A stretch of 64,000 bases of DNA from DAOUJI01 sp965224415 (GCA_965224415.1 CBDCZB010000005.1:62001-126000); one strand, 5' to 3'. Counted from the first letter of the stretch, positions 8,878-17,004 are shown. Made by a program: numbers and translations. The notes: generated from the letters alone by a model not told the origin.

Positions 8878-9369
8878 ATGACTGCACAGCAGAACACCCA
8901 ACGGACGGTAGACTCGGCGCACTCGGCGCTCGTGATGAGCGACCTGACGGTCCGAGACCTCGAAATGCTCCCCAGGATGGACGAGATCAGCAAAATCACC
9001 TCCATTCCCGTGGAAGGTTCGACCAACATCTACGATGAGGTGATTGCGGCGGTGGCCGGGTTTGCCGCTAAAGAGGTCGACGGGGTGGCCGACGTGGGCA
9101 CCAGTTCCATAGGCCGTGTGTTGTCCGAACGGCTCTCCGGCGCCAACAGGCGTGCCCGGGGCGTCACCGTGGAGGCTGGACAGAGAGAGGCCATTCTCGA
9201 CCTAACCATCAGGGTCTACTACGGAGTCAGCATACCCCACGTGGTGACCAACCTCAGACAGAACGTGGCCGACAGAGTCTTGAAGATATGCGGCCTTATT
9301 GCCAAGGAGATCAACGTGCGGGTAGCAGCCCTCGAGTTCAGCGACTCTGTACCAAGCCGGGTCCGGTAG
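8878..9369 (+). CDS. Asp23/Gls24-family envelope protein, copy 1
   Basis: Asp23/Gls24 (DUF322) proteins are small cytoplasmic or membrane-associated proteins linked to cell-envelope stress in Gram-positive-type bacteria. The core is clear: IYDEVIAAVAGFAAKEVDGV, GVTVEAGQRE, and an I-YG-SIPHV-NLRQNV block. The start ATG at 8878 is chosen for its AAGGAGG 7 nt upstream; an earlier in-frame ATG at 8827 lacks one. It is 163 aa with an extended N-terminus of about 40 residues not present in the second copy. It is followed 51 bp later by a paralogue. Confidence 0.87.
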   Translation: MTAQQNTQRTVDSAHSALVMSDLTVRDLEMLPRMDEISKITSIPVEGSTNIYDEVIAAVAGFAAKEVDGVADVGTSSIGRVLSERLSGANRRARGVTVEAGQREAILDLTIRVYYGVSIPHVVTNLRQNVADRVLKICGLIAKEINVRVAALEFSDSVPSRVR

Positions 9370-9420
9370 GCCCGGCGATCAACCTCAACCCACCAGATTA
9401 ACAATCAAGGAGCAATTGTC

Positions 9421-9852
9421 ATGTTAAAGAATGTTATAGACCAGGAGATGGAGACCAAGCTTGCCGAACTGGAGACAATATCCGAGATAATGGTCAACGG
9501 CGAGACATCCATCGACGATGAAGTAATCGCGGCCATTGCCGGCGTTGCTTGCAGGGAAGTGGATGGAATCTTCTCGTTAGGGACCACATCTATACGAAGG
9601 AACGTCGGAGAACTGCTGGGCGTGGTGGACCACCACGCCCGGGGAGTGACGGTGGAAGCAGGGCAGCGCGAGGCAATAGTGGACATAGAAATCCGCGCCT
9701 TTTACGGCCACTCCATCCCCTCCCTAGTTGTCCAAGCCAGGCAGAACGTGGCCCGCCGCTTACTGGAGTTTTGCGGCCTGGTGACCAAGGAAATCAACGT
9801 GCAAGTCGTGGGCTTGGAATTCCCTGACCGCCTGCCGGGAAAGGTCGAATAA
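9421..9852 (+). CDS. Asp23/Gls24-family envelope protein, copy 2
   Basis: This tandem paralogue of the preceding gene has 143 aa and the same core (DDEVIAAIAGVACREVDG, GVTVEAGQREA, SIPSLVVQARQNVA). A ribosome-binding site (AAGGAG) stands before the ATG at 9421. The pair probably forms a hetero- or homo-oligomeric envelope-associated assembly; this is inference from family behaviour. A strong intrinsic terminator ends the unit 28 bp later. Confidence 0.87.
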   Translation: MLKNVIDQEMETKLAELETISEIMVNGETSIDDEVIAAIAGVACREVDGIFSLGTTSIRRNVGELLGVVDHHARGVTVEAGQREAIVDIEIRAFYGHSIPSLVVQARQNVARRLLEFCGLVTKEINVQVVGLEFPDRLPGKVE

Positions 9853-9880
9853 CCCAGCAAGTGCGTGTCCCGCAAGATAG

Positions 9881-9915
9881 ACGGCGCCGGTGTTCGCACC
9901 GGCGCCGTTTTCTTT
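9881..9915 (+). terminator. Rho-independent terminator after the Asp23 pair
   Basis: A 12-bp perfect GC-rich stem (9881-9892 with 9897-9908) has a TTCG tetraloop and is followed by TTTTCTTT. This is a textbook intrinsic terminator. Confidence 0.92.
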
Positions 9916-9930
9916 CAGCAATTCGTCAAA

Positions 9931-9959
9931 TTGACACTAAATTGGCGGCTCTCTACAAT
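9931..9959 (+). promoter_or_regulatory. Sigma-70 type promoter for the LLM gene at 9997
   Basis: TTGACA (9931-9936), 17 bp spacer, TACAAT (9954-9959). It lies directly behind the preceding terminator and about 30 nt before the start codon. Confidence 0.82.
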
Positions 9960-9996
9960 TGGGCTAACCCCACACACTTTTTGTAGGAGCAGCCCC

Positions 9997-11190
9997 ATGA
10001 TTACCAAGTTCGACAGCCTATACGCAGGCCACGTGGACATGGACGACATCGGATACGCCGGTACGGCAGTGAACGACCGTCGGTTCACCAACGACCACCT
10101 CCTGACCGTTTTCGACAAGGCCGAAGCCATAGCCAAGACCCTGGACAGCAACGGCTTCCACACCTTCTGGATGGCCGAGCACCATTTCCAACCCGAGGGA
10201 TACGAGTGCATCCCGAACCTGCTCATGCTGGCCGTCCACCTGGCTCACGTAACAGACCACATCCGGATCGGGTGCGGCTTCAACATCGCCCCCATGTGGC
10301 ACCCACTTAGGCTGGCCGAGGACTTTGCCACCGCCGACTACTTAACGGGCGGCAGGGTCACGTTCGGTGTAGGCCGTGGCTACCACACCAGAGAGGTGGA
10401 AACCTTCGACGCCCCCCTCCGGGACCAACCCGGCAACAGGGACCTCTTCGAGGAGCAGGTGGAAATCATCTTCAAAGCCTTCAATGAAGAGTCCTTCTCC
10501 CACAGGGGCAAGTATTACGAGATACCCCCGCCCGTCACTCCCTACCGCGGGTACACTTTGGAAAAGATAACGCTGGTCCCCAGGCCCAAGACTCTGCCCG
10601 TCGAGACATGGCAGCCGATACAGGGGGCCAGCCGGCGCGCCCTGGACTTCATGGCCAAGCATGGCATCAAGGGCATCATCGGCGGCGGAGTGGCCGAGGG
10701 CGGAGCCGTCAGCCAGGTGGTGGAGTCATGGAGGGACGCTCTCGTGCGCGCCGGACGCACCGACGCCAAGCTTGGGGAAGACCTGGCCATCGGCTACCAG
10801 TTCTACATGGACGACTCCAGGGAAAAGGCTATAGAAGAGGGCCGCAAGCTCTACCAGGAGAACCTCAAGATGTTCGGCCCCCTGCGCCTGGTTAGAAGCC
10901 TGTCCGACGAGCAGGTCGAAATCATGTCGGACCCCAAACGAGCTCCCACGGCAGAGTTGCCTGACATCGAAGGCGCCGTCAAGGGCGGCGGGTTCCTCGC
11001 CGGGACCCCTGAAGACATCCTTGAGTCGTTGAAAACCGTCGAAGCCGCCTACCCTGGCCTTGAAACTGTCATGGTAGGACAGCCCGTCGGCGCCAAGCAG
11101 CACGTCATCGTCGAGCAGATGGAGAGGTTCGCCGCCCAGGTGATGCCCAAGTTCGCCGGCGCCGTAACCGCCCCCGCCGCGGCAGACTAA
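9997..11190 (+). CDS. LLM class flavin-dependent oxidoreductase
   Basis: This is a bacterial-luciferase-like monooxygenase using FMNH2 or F420H2; 397 aa. Family features include FHTFWMAEHHF, IRIGCGFNIAPMWHP and GGRVTFGVGRGY in the TIM-barrel N-half. The ATG at 9997 with AGGAG 8 nt upstream was chosen over a longer frame that would start inside the terminator. It is transcribed from the promoter at 9931 and ended by a hairpin at 11217, so it is monocistronic. The substrate is unknown; such enzymes oxidise small organic compounds. Confidence 0.88.
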   Translation: MITKFDSLYAGHVDMDDIGYAGTAVNDRRFTNDHLLTVFDKAEAIAKTLDSNGFHTFWMAEHHFQPEGYECIPNLLMLAVHLAHVTDHIRIGCGFNIAPMWHPLRLAEDFATADYLTGGRVTFGVGRGYHTREVETFDAPLRDQPGNRDLFEEQVEIIFKAFNEESFSHRGKYYEIPPPVTPYRGYTLEKITLVPRPKTLPVETWQPIQGASRRALDFMAKHGIKGIIGGGVAEGGAVSQVVESWRDALVRAGRTDAKLGEDLAIGYQFYMDDSREKAIEEGRKLYQENLKMFGPLRLVRSLSDEQVEIMSDPKRAPTAELPDIEGAVKGGGFLAGTPEDILESLKTVEAAYPGLETVMVGQPVGAKQHVIVEQMERFAAQVMPKFAGAVTAPAAAD

Positions 11191-11216
11191 TCTCGGTTCT
11201 GGAACCCCACAATTCA

Positions 11217-11254
11217 GGCCCCAAGCCCTCTGAGATGGGCTTGGGGCCTTCTAA
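11217..11254 (+). terminator. Stem-loop terminator after the LLM gene
   Basis: A 12-bp stem (11217-11228 with 11237-11248) with an 8-nt loop is followed by TTCTAAT, 26 bp after the stop codon. Confidence 0.75.
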
Positions 11255-11265
11255 TGCACCTCTTC

Positions 11266-11294
11266 TTGTGAATATTCAATATCGTTATTATAAT
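11266..11294 (+). promoter_or_regulatory. Promoter for the ABM-domain gene
   Basis: TTGTGA (11266-11271), 17 bp spacer, perfect TATAAT (11289-11294); the transcript would start near 11301, about 45 nt before the ATG. Confidence 0.68.
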
Positions 11295-11344
11295 ATAGGG
11301 AACTGGAGCCGACAGGTTGGCGATATTCTTGAGAGGAGGTCGAT

Positions 11345-11644
11345 ATGTACGTTCGCATGATTTGGGGAAGGCTCAAGCGGGGAGCTTGGGGAGAGTACGT
11401 CTCCTACTACAATGACGCCGCCGACCGCATCACCAAAGACCTCCAGGGCTTCAAGGGCCGCCAACTGCTGCGCAGCACTGAGAACCCTGACGAGGGAATG
11501 TCCATCACGGTGTGGGACAACCTGGACGCGCTGCGGGAATACGACAGAAGCCAACCCAGGACCGAGGCTTCCAGGTCTGTGGACCATCTCCATACCGGGG
11601 AGTACTGGGTCAAGATCTTCGAGATCGAATCATCCACCCTTTAA
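11345..11644 (+). CDS. Antibiotic-biosynthesis-monooxygenase (ABM) domain protein
   Basis: This is a 99-aa dimeric alpha/beta-barrel protein of the ABM/EthD-like superfamily, judged from its size, the N-terminal strand MYVRMIWGRLKRG, the central FKGRQLLRSTENPDEG turn and ITVWDN. Members act as small cofactor-free monooxygenases, haem-degrading enzymes or unknown. GAGGAGG sits 6-7 nt before the ATG. It has its own promoter. The family call is moderate and the substrate is unknown. Confidence 0.68.
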   Translation: MYVRMIWGRLKRGAWGEYVSYYNDAADRITKDLQGFKGRQLLRSTENPDEGMSITVWDNLDALREYDRSQPRTEASRSVDHLHTGEYWVKIFEIESSTL

Positions 11645-11795
11645 CAAGCGCCCCAAGCCCACCCCAGGTCGCCGGTGAACTTGTCGAACCGCCCGCCACG
11701 TCCCGCACCAGCCCCACGACTTGGATGTCTTGGGCCGAATGACATTTTATGTTATTTTGAACGAAGCAACCCACAGACTGGAGGCTAACCGAACA

Positions 11796-12599
11796 TTGAC
11801 CACTTCCGATGAACGTTTCCAAAAGGGCAAAGAGGTCCGTTCCCTTCTGGCGGGAGGGGCAGGCCGGTCATTTGAAGGCTCCCTTCCTTCAGCCTACGAG
11901 CTGGCCCCTGACATGTACAAGATAACCACCGAGTTCCTATACGGGACTGTGTGGACCCGGGAGGGCCTGGACCCCAAATATCGAGCGATGATCACCCTGT
12001 CGGCCATGGCTGCCCAACGCACCGACACCCAGGTGAGGTCCTCCATCCGCGTCGGCCTGGACGTGGGAGTGAGCCCCGACGAAATCGTGGAAGTCCTGAT
12101 GATGGCCTCTTTCAACGCTGGAATCCCCGCCGGACACCGGGGCCTGGCCATCGCCAAAGAAGTGTTTGAAGAGCGCGGGATACAGTACAAGCCCACCGAG
12201 GTGTACGACAGCAGCATCTCGTTGGAAGAACGCTACCGCATGGGATTCGAACGCCACTCAGAACTGATGCCCGACGTGTTCGGATACCACACCACAGAGC
12301 CGACTCCTGAGGAAAAGGAGTTGGACAAGTTGATGACCGAATACTACTGGGGGTCGATTTGGACGCGCCCCGGCCTGGATATCAAGAGCCGGGCCATATG
12401 CACCCTGGCCTCGACCGTCGCACAGGGGCGCTACGACAACGTGATTCGCCGCACCATCGAGGCATCTCTTAGAGTCGGCGTCACAAGGACAGAACTCATG
12501 GAGATGTTCATCCATCTTTCGCTATACGTCGGAGTCATGCCGGCCAGGGCCGCTATGAACATCGCCTCCTCCATTTTCCGGGCGCCTGAATTCACCTAG
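11796..12599 (+). CDS. Tandem carboxymuconolactone-decarboxylase (CMD) family protein
   Basis: Two CMD/AhpD-like helical domains occur in one 267-aa chain, at about residues 30-120 and 165-255. Each has the helix corresponding to TREGLDPKYRAMITLSAMAA or TRPGLDIKSRAICTLASTVA. Proteins of this type include 4-carboxymuconolactone decarboxylase of the protocatechuate pathway and many uncharacterised relatives. The start is uncertain. TTG at 11796 gives the typical N-terminus (TTSDERFQKGKEVRSLL) and has GGAGG upstream, with a TTGGGC-N17-TATTTT promoter at 11730-11758. The frame could open as far back as 11721. Confidence 0.8.
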   Translation: MTTSDERFQKGKEVRSLLAGGAGRSFEGSLPSAYELAPDMYKITTEFLYGTVWTREGLDPKYRAMITLSAMAAQRTDTQVRSSIRVGLDVGVSPDEIVEVLMMASFNAGIPAGHRGLAIAKEVFEERGIQYKPTEVYDSSISLEERYRMGFERHSELMPDVFGYHTTEPTPEEKELDKLMTEYYWGSIWTRPGLDIKSRAICTLASTVAQGRYDNVIRRTIEASLRVGVTRTELMEMFIHLSLYVGVMPARAAMNIASSIFRAPEFT

Positions 12600-12644
12600 C
12601 CTGAATCCAACGTTGCTTTGAGTTTCACATTGCACCCCAGTGAG

Positions 12645-12675
12645 TTGACTAGTGGGCCTGTAAAGCGAGTATAAT
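12645..12675 (+). promoter_or_regulatory. Probable promoter for the A-type Fe-S carrier gene
   Basis: TTGACT (12645-12650) and TATAAT (12670-12675) are separated by 19 bp. The boxes are good but the spacing is longer than optimal. Confidence 0.5.
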
Positions 12676-12710
12676 CAGACTAACGGCCCGCGGAGGATCA
12701 GGAGGCGGCA

Positions 12711-13067
12711 ATGACATCGGTTGCAGAAGACGGCACCCTTACCATCGGGATAACCGACAAAGCATCCAAGATGCTGACGCGCTTCGCCCAGAAGGAAGGG
12801 CTGGAAGACGATTTCTACGTCAAGGTGGGAGTCAAAGGCGGCGGCTGCTCGGGACTGCTATACACACTCAGCATCGAGAAGGACCCTGACCCGGAGGTCA
12901 AGGTCGTGGACAACAACGGCGTCAGAGTCTTCATAGACAAGAAGAGCTACATCTACATAGCCGGGACCACCCTGGACTTTTCCGACGGGCTGAACGGTAA
13001 GGGCTTCGTCTTCGAAAACCCCAACGCAGCCAAAAGCTGCGGCTGCGGCAACTCCTTCGGCGTATAG
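12711..13067 (+). CDS. A-type iron-sulfur carrier (IscA/ErpA family)
   Basis: This 118-aa protein delivers or inserts Fe-S clusters. The three conserved cysteines are in GGGCSGLLY and the C-terminal SCGCGNSF (C-x-C). Two AGGA-type ribosome-binding sites precede the ATG at 12711. The neighbour downstream is a YgfZ/IBA57-like protein; in other bacteria and mitochondria A-type carriers and IBA57/YgfZ act together in [4Fe-4S] maturation, so this looks like a small Fe-S assembly unit. Confidence 0.92.
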   Translation: MTSVAEDGTLTIGITDKASKMLTRFAQKEGLEDDFYVKVGVKGGGCSGLLYTLSIEKDPDPEVKVVDNNGVRVFIDKKSYIYIAGTTLDFSDGLNGKGFVFENPNAAKSCGCGNSFGV

Positions 13068-13106
13068 CGGGAAAGACTTCCTGGCCCCCCGATAAGACGT
13101 TCACAT

Positions 13107-13141
13107 GACCGTCATTCCGGCGAAAGCCGGAATCCAGAAAC
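13107..13141. repeat. Short palindromic repeat with CCGGC-GAAA-GCCGG core
   Basis: An 8-bp stem ATTCCGGC (13114-13121) and GCCGGAAT (13126-13133) closes a GAAA loop, followed by TCCAGAAA. A related copy in the opposite orientation lies at 16741-16765. These are REP-like intergenic elements. Confidence 0.7.
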
Positions 13142-13155
13142 CAACATTTCCTTAT

Positions 13156-13190
13156 CCCCCTCTCCCTCTGAGAGAGGGCTATGGTGAGGG
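13156..13190. repeat. CTCTCCC...GGTGAGGG intergenic repeat, copy 1
   Basis: Palindromic CCCTCTCCC/GAGAGAGGG followed by GGTGAGGG. Related copies lie at 16790-16827, 16839-16872 (inverted), 33711-33741 and 62549-62583, always between genes. Confidence 0.7.
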
Positions 13191-13203
13191 CATCTAAGAA
13201 ACC

Positions 13204-14295
13204 ATGACGACCACTACACCGAAGACGCCGCTGCACCAAGCCACACTGGACTCTGGCGCCTTGTTCGAGTCCGAGTTCGGGTGGGAGCTTCCGGCGTCCT
13301 TCGGCGACGTAGAGGCCGAGCTAACCGCACTGACCCAGGGAACCGGTGTACTCGACATGTCCCACGTCGGACGCATCAAGGCTGAGGGTCCTGACGTTCT
13401 GGACCTGCTCAACCGCATCTCCACCAACGAGGTCGAAATCCTGGAACCCGGCCGGGGCGCCCACACCGTCCTCACCACCGACAAGGGCCGGATTCTCGAC
13501 CTGATATGGCTATACAACTCCGGTGATGGCTTCCTCCTTCTGACCAGCCCCCAGACCTCTCCACGGGTTATAGAGTGGATTGACAAGTACACCATCATCG
13601 AAGACATCGAGTTGGACGACGTGACCCACTCGACCGGCATGGCCTCCCTCATAGGTCCCCAACTCCCCGACTTCCTGACCAAAGCCTTCCCTGACAACAT
13701 CATCGAACCGGACTCCATAGCCAGTGTTGCCCTTGGCGCCGCCTCCGTGCAGGTCGTTCGCCGCACCCTGGGCCAGCTCCCCCGGGCCGACGTCATATTC
13801 CAAGCCGAGGACGCCGCTGAAGTCTGGAGCAGTTTGCTCTCTCTGGGCGCCACACCCGCCGGACAAGAAGCCTACCACGCCGCACGAATCCAGGCAGGAG
13901 CCCCAGAGGGCGGAGTGGACATGAGCGAGAGCTACAATCCGCTGGAAACGGGGCTGTTGGGGTCCATCAGTTTCACCAAGGGTTGCTACATCGGGCAGGA
14001 AGTCATCGCCCGCTTGGACACTTACCAGAAAGTCCAGAAGAACTTCGTCTCGCTCCGGTTCCAGCCCGGCGCCGATGTCGACTTCGGCTCCAAGCTTATG
14101 GTTAACGGACGGCAGGTCGGCCTAGTGACCTCCGTGGTCTCCCTTTCCGATGGAAGCGGAGCCGTCGGCTTAGGCTACGTCCGGCCTGAGCTCGCCGAGC
14201 CTGGAACCAAGGTCAGCCTGGAAGGCACCGACGACGCCCACGCAGAGGTTACAGCCAAGCTGGAGCCCCTGGGACCACACCGGGGCTACCGCTAG
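13204..14295 (+). CDS. YgfZ/IBA57-like folate-binding protein
   Basis: This 363-aa member of the GcvT/YgfZ superfamily (COG0354) has the family signature KGCYIGQEVIARLDTYQKVQK around residues 260-280, the cysteine-containing motif that separates YgfZ from the glycine-cleavage T-protein. YgfZ/IBA57 proteins bind tetrahydrofolate and help to maintain [4Fe-4S] enzymes. The product annotation 'aminomethyltransferase' is a common mistake for this group. It lies downstream of the A-type carrier, with two short repeats in between, and ends with a 4-bp convergent overlap with the crotonase gene. No good ribosome-binding site is visible at 13204. Confidence 0.85.
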   Translation: MTTTTPKTPLHQATLDSGALFESEFGWELPASFGDVEAELTALTQGTGVLDMSHVGRIKAEGPDVLDLLNRISTNEVEILEPGRGAHTVLTTDKGRILDLIWLYNSGDGFLLLTSPQTSPRVIEWIDKYTIIEDIELDDVTHSTGMASLIGPQLPDFLTKAFPDNIIEPDSIASVALGAASVQVVRRTLGQLPRADVIFQAEDAAEVWSSLLSLGATPAGQEAYHAARIQAGAPEGGVDMSESYNPLETGLLGSISFTKGCYIGQEVIARLDTYQKVQKNFVSLRFQPGADVDFGSKLMVNGRQVGLVTSVVSLSDGSGAVGLGYVRPELAEPGTKVSLEGTDDAHAEVTAKLEPLGPHRGYR

Positions 14296-15047
14296 CCCGG
14301 ATCGTTCATCTGGGCCAGCCCTTCCAGCACTAGGCCGTAGCCCAGCAGGTCCTGCATCTGCTTCTTGATGGTTTGCGCCACCGCCACACGGGTGTAGTTG
14401 ACCAGCAGCCTTGGCCGGGCCGCCAGCATCTCCGCCAGCTCCCACGCCCTGGGCAGCACTTGGTCCTTGGGCAGCACCTCGTTGACCAGCCCCAGCTCCT
14501 TAGCCTCGTTGGCGTCCAGGGTCTGGCCAGTGAACAGGAAATAGCGGCCCCGGTTCATCCCCATAAGCATGGGCATGACCACGTGCATGCCGTCTCCCGG
14601 CACCAGGTTGCCGCCGTAATGCCCCGAGTCCTGGAACTGTGCCGTCTCCGAAGCCAGGACCATGTCGCACAGCAACGGCATCTCTCCGTGGCGCCACGCC
14701 GGACCGTTGATGGCTGAGATGGTGGGCACGGATATGTCCAACAGGTTCATCAACAGCCGCTTGCCGTCGTTGTATATGACGTCGAAGTCCTGGTTGGACC
14801 AACGCCGGTGGGCGCTGTTCACTTCCCTGGGGCCGGAGAAGTTCTCGCCCGTCCCAGTCATAATCACGACCCGGTTGTCCGGGTCCATGGCGATGTCGGC
14901 GTAGGCCTTGGGGAAGTCTCCGTGGGGGCCCTCTCCCCACATCAGGCTGTCGCCGTTGGTGTGGAAAGCTATCTGGAGAATCCCCGATTCGCTCCGCTCC
15001 ATGCGTATGTTAGGATACTTTTCGGCATAATCTTCAAAGTGCGACAA
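14292..15047 (-). CDS. 6-oxocamphor hydrolase-like crotonase (beta-diketone hydrolase)
   Basis: This 251-aa crotonase-superfamily protein resembles 6-oxocamphor hydrolase (OCH), a retro-Claisenase that cleaves a C-C bond between two carbonyls, rather than enoyl-CoA hydratases. Residues matching the OCH catalytic set (H122, H145, D154, E244, recalled from the literature) are seen at H120 (RHGEMP), H143 (SGHYGG), D152 (VPGDG) and E242, with a constant offset of two. The stretch NRGRYFLFTGQTLDA is also OCH-like. The start is TTG at 15047 with GGAGG 8 nt upstream. It is probably a catabolic enzyme; the substrate is unknown. It overlaps the ygfZ-like gene tail to tail by 4 bp. Confidence 0.83.
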   Translation of the reverse strand: MSHFEDYAEKYPNIRMERSESGILQIAFHTNGDSLMWGEGPHGDFPKAYADIAMDPDNRVVIMTGTGENFSGPREVNSAHRRWSNQDFDVIYNDGKRLLMNLLDISVPTISAINGPAWRHGEMPLLCDMVLASETAQFQDSGHYGGNLVPGDGMHVVMPMLMGMNRGRYFLFTGQTLDANEAKELGLVNEVLPKDQVLPRAWELAEMLAARPRLLVNYTRVAVAQTIKKQMQDLLGYGLVLEGLAQMNDPG

Positions 15048-15088
15048 GCTCTGCCTCCGACTAGTATTGACGATTTCGTCCGAGTCCG

Positions 15089-15319
15089 TTACGTATGGGT
15101 CCCAATGAGGGCACGCTGCTTACTCAGGAACCGTTGAATTGCCGCCAACGTCCAGACGGCTTCGATGGCCATGATAGGATATGCTTCGATAAGCCCGCTA
15201 TAAAGGGCGGTGGCGGCTGAACCGCCGGCGAAACCGAGGGTGTACCAGCGGGACCGGGGCTCAAGCCAGTAGAACACCAGCATTCCTGCTACGGCAACGG
15301 AACCAAATACAGTCAGCAC
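15089..15319 (-). CDS. Small conserved-type membrane protein
   Basis: A 76-aa protein with three hydrophobic segments (about residues 2-17, 27-45 and 48-63), ending IEAVWTLAAIQRFLSKQ, a pattern common in small unnamed bacterial membrane proteins. The start is GTG at 15319; an upstream in-frame TGA excludes a longer form and a GGAG lies about 10 nt before. It could be co-transcribed with the crotonase gene 41 bp downstream. The function is not known. Confidence 0.55.
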   Translation of the reverse strand: MLTVFGSVAVAGMLVFYWLEPRSRWYTLGFAGGSAATALYSGLIEAYPIMAIEAVWTLAAIQRFLSKQRALIGTHT

Positions 15320-15442
15320 TCGGTCGTCTCCATCTCAAACTGCCCCCGCAAGCATCGTGCCCTCCTGGGACTGGGTGGGCCTTCCCTCGGCCAGCCGGGC
15401 CGGTCACTCTGAGTGAAAACCTTCTCAGGTATAAGGTCGCCC

Positions 15443-16588
15443 CTACTTCTTGAACTCAGGCAGAACGTATTTTCCGAACATCCGTATGGACTCCATCACC
15501 TGCTCGTGGGCGATGGTCTCCGACTGAATGAGTATCATCAGCTGGTCGGCGCCGGCCTCCTCATGCTTCTTGATGGCGGCGATGCAGCTGTCCGGGTCGC
15601 CGCCTACGACCACGCCCCGGTCGCACAGGGTGTCGGCGTCCAGCTGGTTCCACAAAGCGTGGGCCACCGACGTGCCGCCGGACAGGTCCGCGCCGGTGGA
15701 CTCGATCTGGCTCTCGTCCACCTTGATATAGCGGTCGAAATTGAGTTTCAGGTGATCGGGGATTCCGCCCCAGTTCTCCAGCAGCTTGGAGTAGACGTCC
15801 ACCTGGTCCTGGACGTAGGGCCTGCCCGGGCCAAAGAAGGTCTTGATGGAGTTCACCGCCGTCTCCCGGGCCTCTTTATTGTCCTCACCACAGAAACCCA
15901 GCGTGGCGTTGCACCACTCGTTGGTCACCTGTCCACCCACTGGATTGGCCTTCTTGATGTCCTCCTTGTACTTGTCGATATGGGGCTTCAACACGTCGGG
16001 AGCGGAGCCCCCGAAAGCCAACACTCCGATCCCCTTCTGGGCGGCCAACTCATAGGTTGATGGCTGCAAAGCCGCGACCCAGATGGGCGGATGGGGCTGC
16101 TGGAAGGGCTTGGGAAGCACTTCTCTAGGAGGAACGTTCCAGTAGCGGCCTTCCCACTCGAACAGCTCCGAGTCCCATATCTTAGGAATCATCTCCAGGG
16201 ACTCTTCCCACATCTCCCGCGACTGCCGCGGGTCGATTCCCATCCCCGTCTGCTCGTAAGGAGCCGAACGGCCCGTCCCGAAGTCCACCCTGCCTCCGGA
16301 CATATGGTCCAGAAAGGCCACCCGCTCGGCCACGCGGACCGGGTGGTGGTAGGGAAGTATGACCACTCCCAGGCCAAGCCTGATGCGCTTCGTCAGGCGG
16401 CTCAGAGCGCCGTAGAGTATTTCGGGGCAGGGAGACATGGAAAAGGTGGTCAGGAAGTGGTGCTCGACGAACCACAGGTAGTCAAAGCCCACCTCGTCGG
16501 CTAAAATGCACTGCTCCAGGGTCTCCTCCACCAGCTTATTCTGTTCGAGGACAGGTCTCTGCATCTCATATTGCAAACCTAGCTTCAT
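15443..16588 (-). CDS. LLM class flavin-dependent oxidoreductase
   Basis: A 381-aa luciferase-like monooxygenase with YLWFVEHHFL, IRLGLGVVILPYHHP and GGRVDFGTGRSA in the N-terminal half of the TIM barrel. The ATG at 16588 has GGGAGG 8 nt upstream. It is a separate subgroup from the copy at 9997; the two share only the family core. The partner reductase is not next to it; a flavin reductase-like gene is at 23.2-23.8 kb. The substrate is unknown. Confidence 0.87.
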   Translation of the reverse strand: MKLGLQYEMQRPVLEQNKLVEETLEQCILADEVGFDYLWFVEHHFLTTFSMSPCPEILYGALSRLTKRIRLGLGVVILPYHHPVRVAERVAFLDHMSGGRVDFGTGRSAPYEQTGMGIDPRQSREMWEESLEMIPKIWDSELFEWEGRYWNVPPREVLPKPFQQPHPPIWVAALQPSTYELAAQKGIGVLAFGGSAPDVLKPHIDKYKEDIKKANPVGGQVTNEWCNATLGFCGEDNKEARETAVNSIKTFFGPGRPYVQDQVDVYSKLLENWGGIPDHLKLNFDRYIKVDESQIESTGADLSGGTSVAHALWNQLDADTLCDRGVVVGGDPDSCIAAIKKHEEAGADQLMILIQSETIAHEQVMESIRMFGKYVLPEFKK

Positions 16589-16705
16589 TTCGTCGCCTCC
16601 CTATATGGTCTGGACTCCAGCCCCCAGCGGAGGATAGTGTCACAACCGCATCCAACCTGCGGTACTGTGAGCAGATTATACATGAACCCAGCCGCCGCTT
16701 TCCTG

Positions 16706-16765
16706 CGGAGTCCAGAAGGCAGCATCCCTCTTGCAAGGTTTCCTGGACTCCGGCTTTCGCCGGAG
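16706..16765. repeat. Inverted repeat with CGGAGTCCAG arms and CCGGC-TTTC-GCCGG hairpin
   Basis: CGGAGTCCAG (16706-16715) pairs with CTGGACTCCG (16743-16752). Beside it is a CTCCGGC-TTTC-GCCGGAG hairpin, the reverse complement of the 13107 repeat. It is part of the repeat-filled 16589-17004 gap, which contains no gene. Confidence 0.65.
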
Positions 16766-16789
16766 AGACGAGCAGCCGCGGGCGGGCGT

Positions 16790-16827
16790 CCCTTCTCCCC
16801 TGGCGGGAAAAGGTTGGGATGAGGGGG
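16790..16827. repeat. CTCTCCC...GATGAGGG intergenic repeat, copy 2
   Basis: A degenerate forward copy (CCCTTCTCCCC ... GGTTGGGATGAGGGGG) of the repeat family at 13156. Confidence 0.6.
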
Positions 16828-16838
16828 AACCCCTGCCA

Positions 16839-16872
16839 CCCTCACCCCGACCCTCTCCCAAGGGAGAGGGGG
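16839..16872. repeat. CTCTCCC...GGTGAGGG intergenic repeat, copy 3 (inverted)
   Basis: CCCTCACCCCGACC followed by CTCTCCCAAGGGAGAG. It lies 11 bp from copy 2 in the opposite orientation, so the two can form a long hairpin. Confidence 0.68.
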
Positions 16873-16921
16873 TATTACAAAGGTCTCCCAACGTGGCACG
16901 GCAGCCCTGTGCCACCCGTTG

Positions 16922-16951
16922 TTGACAACGCGATTTTGGTGAACCCATAAT
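16922..16951 (+). promoter_or_regulatory. Sigma-70 type promoter for the amidohydrolase gene
   Basis: TTGACA (16922-16927), 18 bp spacer, CATAAT (16946-16951); predicted start near 16958, about 45 nt before the ATG at 17005. Confidence 0.7.
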
Positions 16952-17004
16952 CACCGCAACATCGCGGTACTTACACCGGGATAGGCACCGAAAGGGAGGG
17001 CAGC

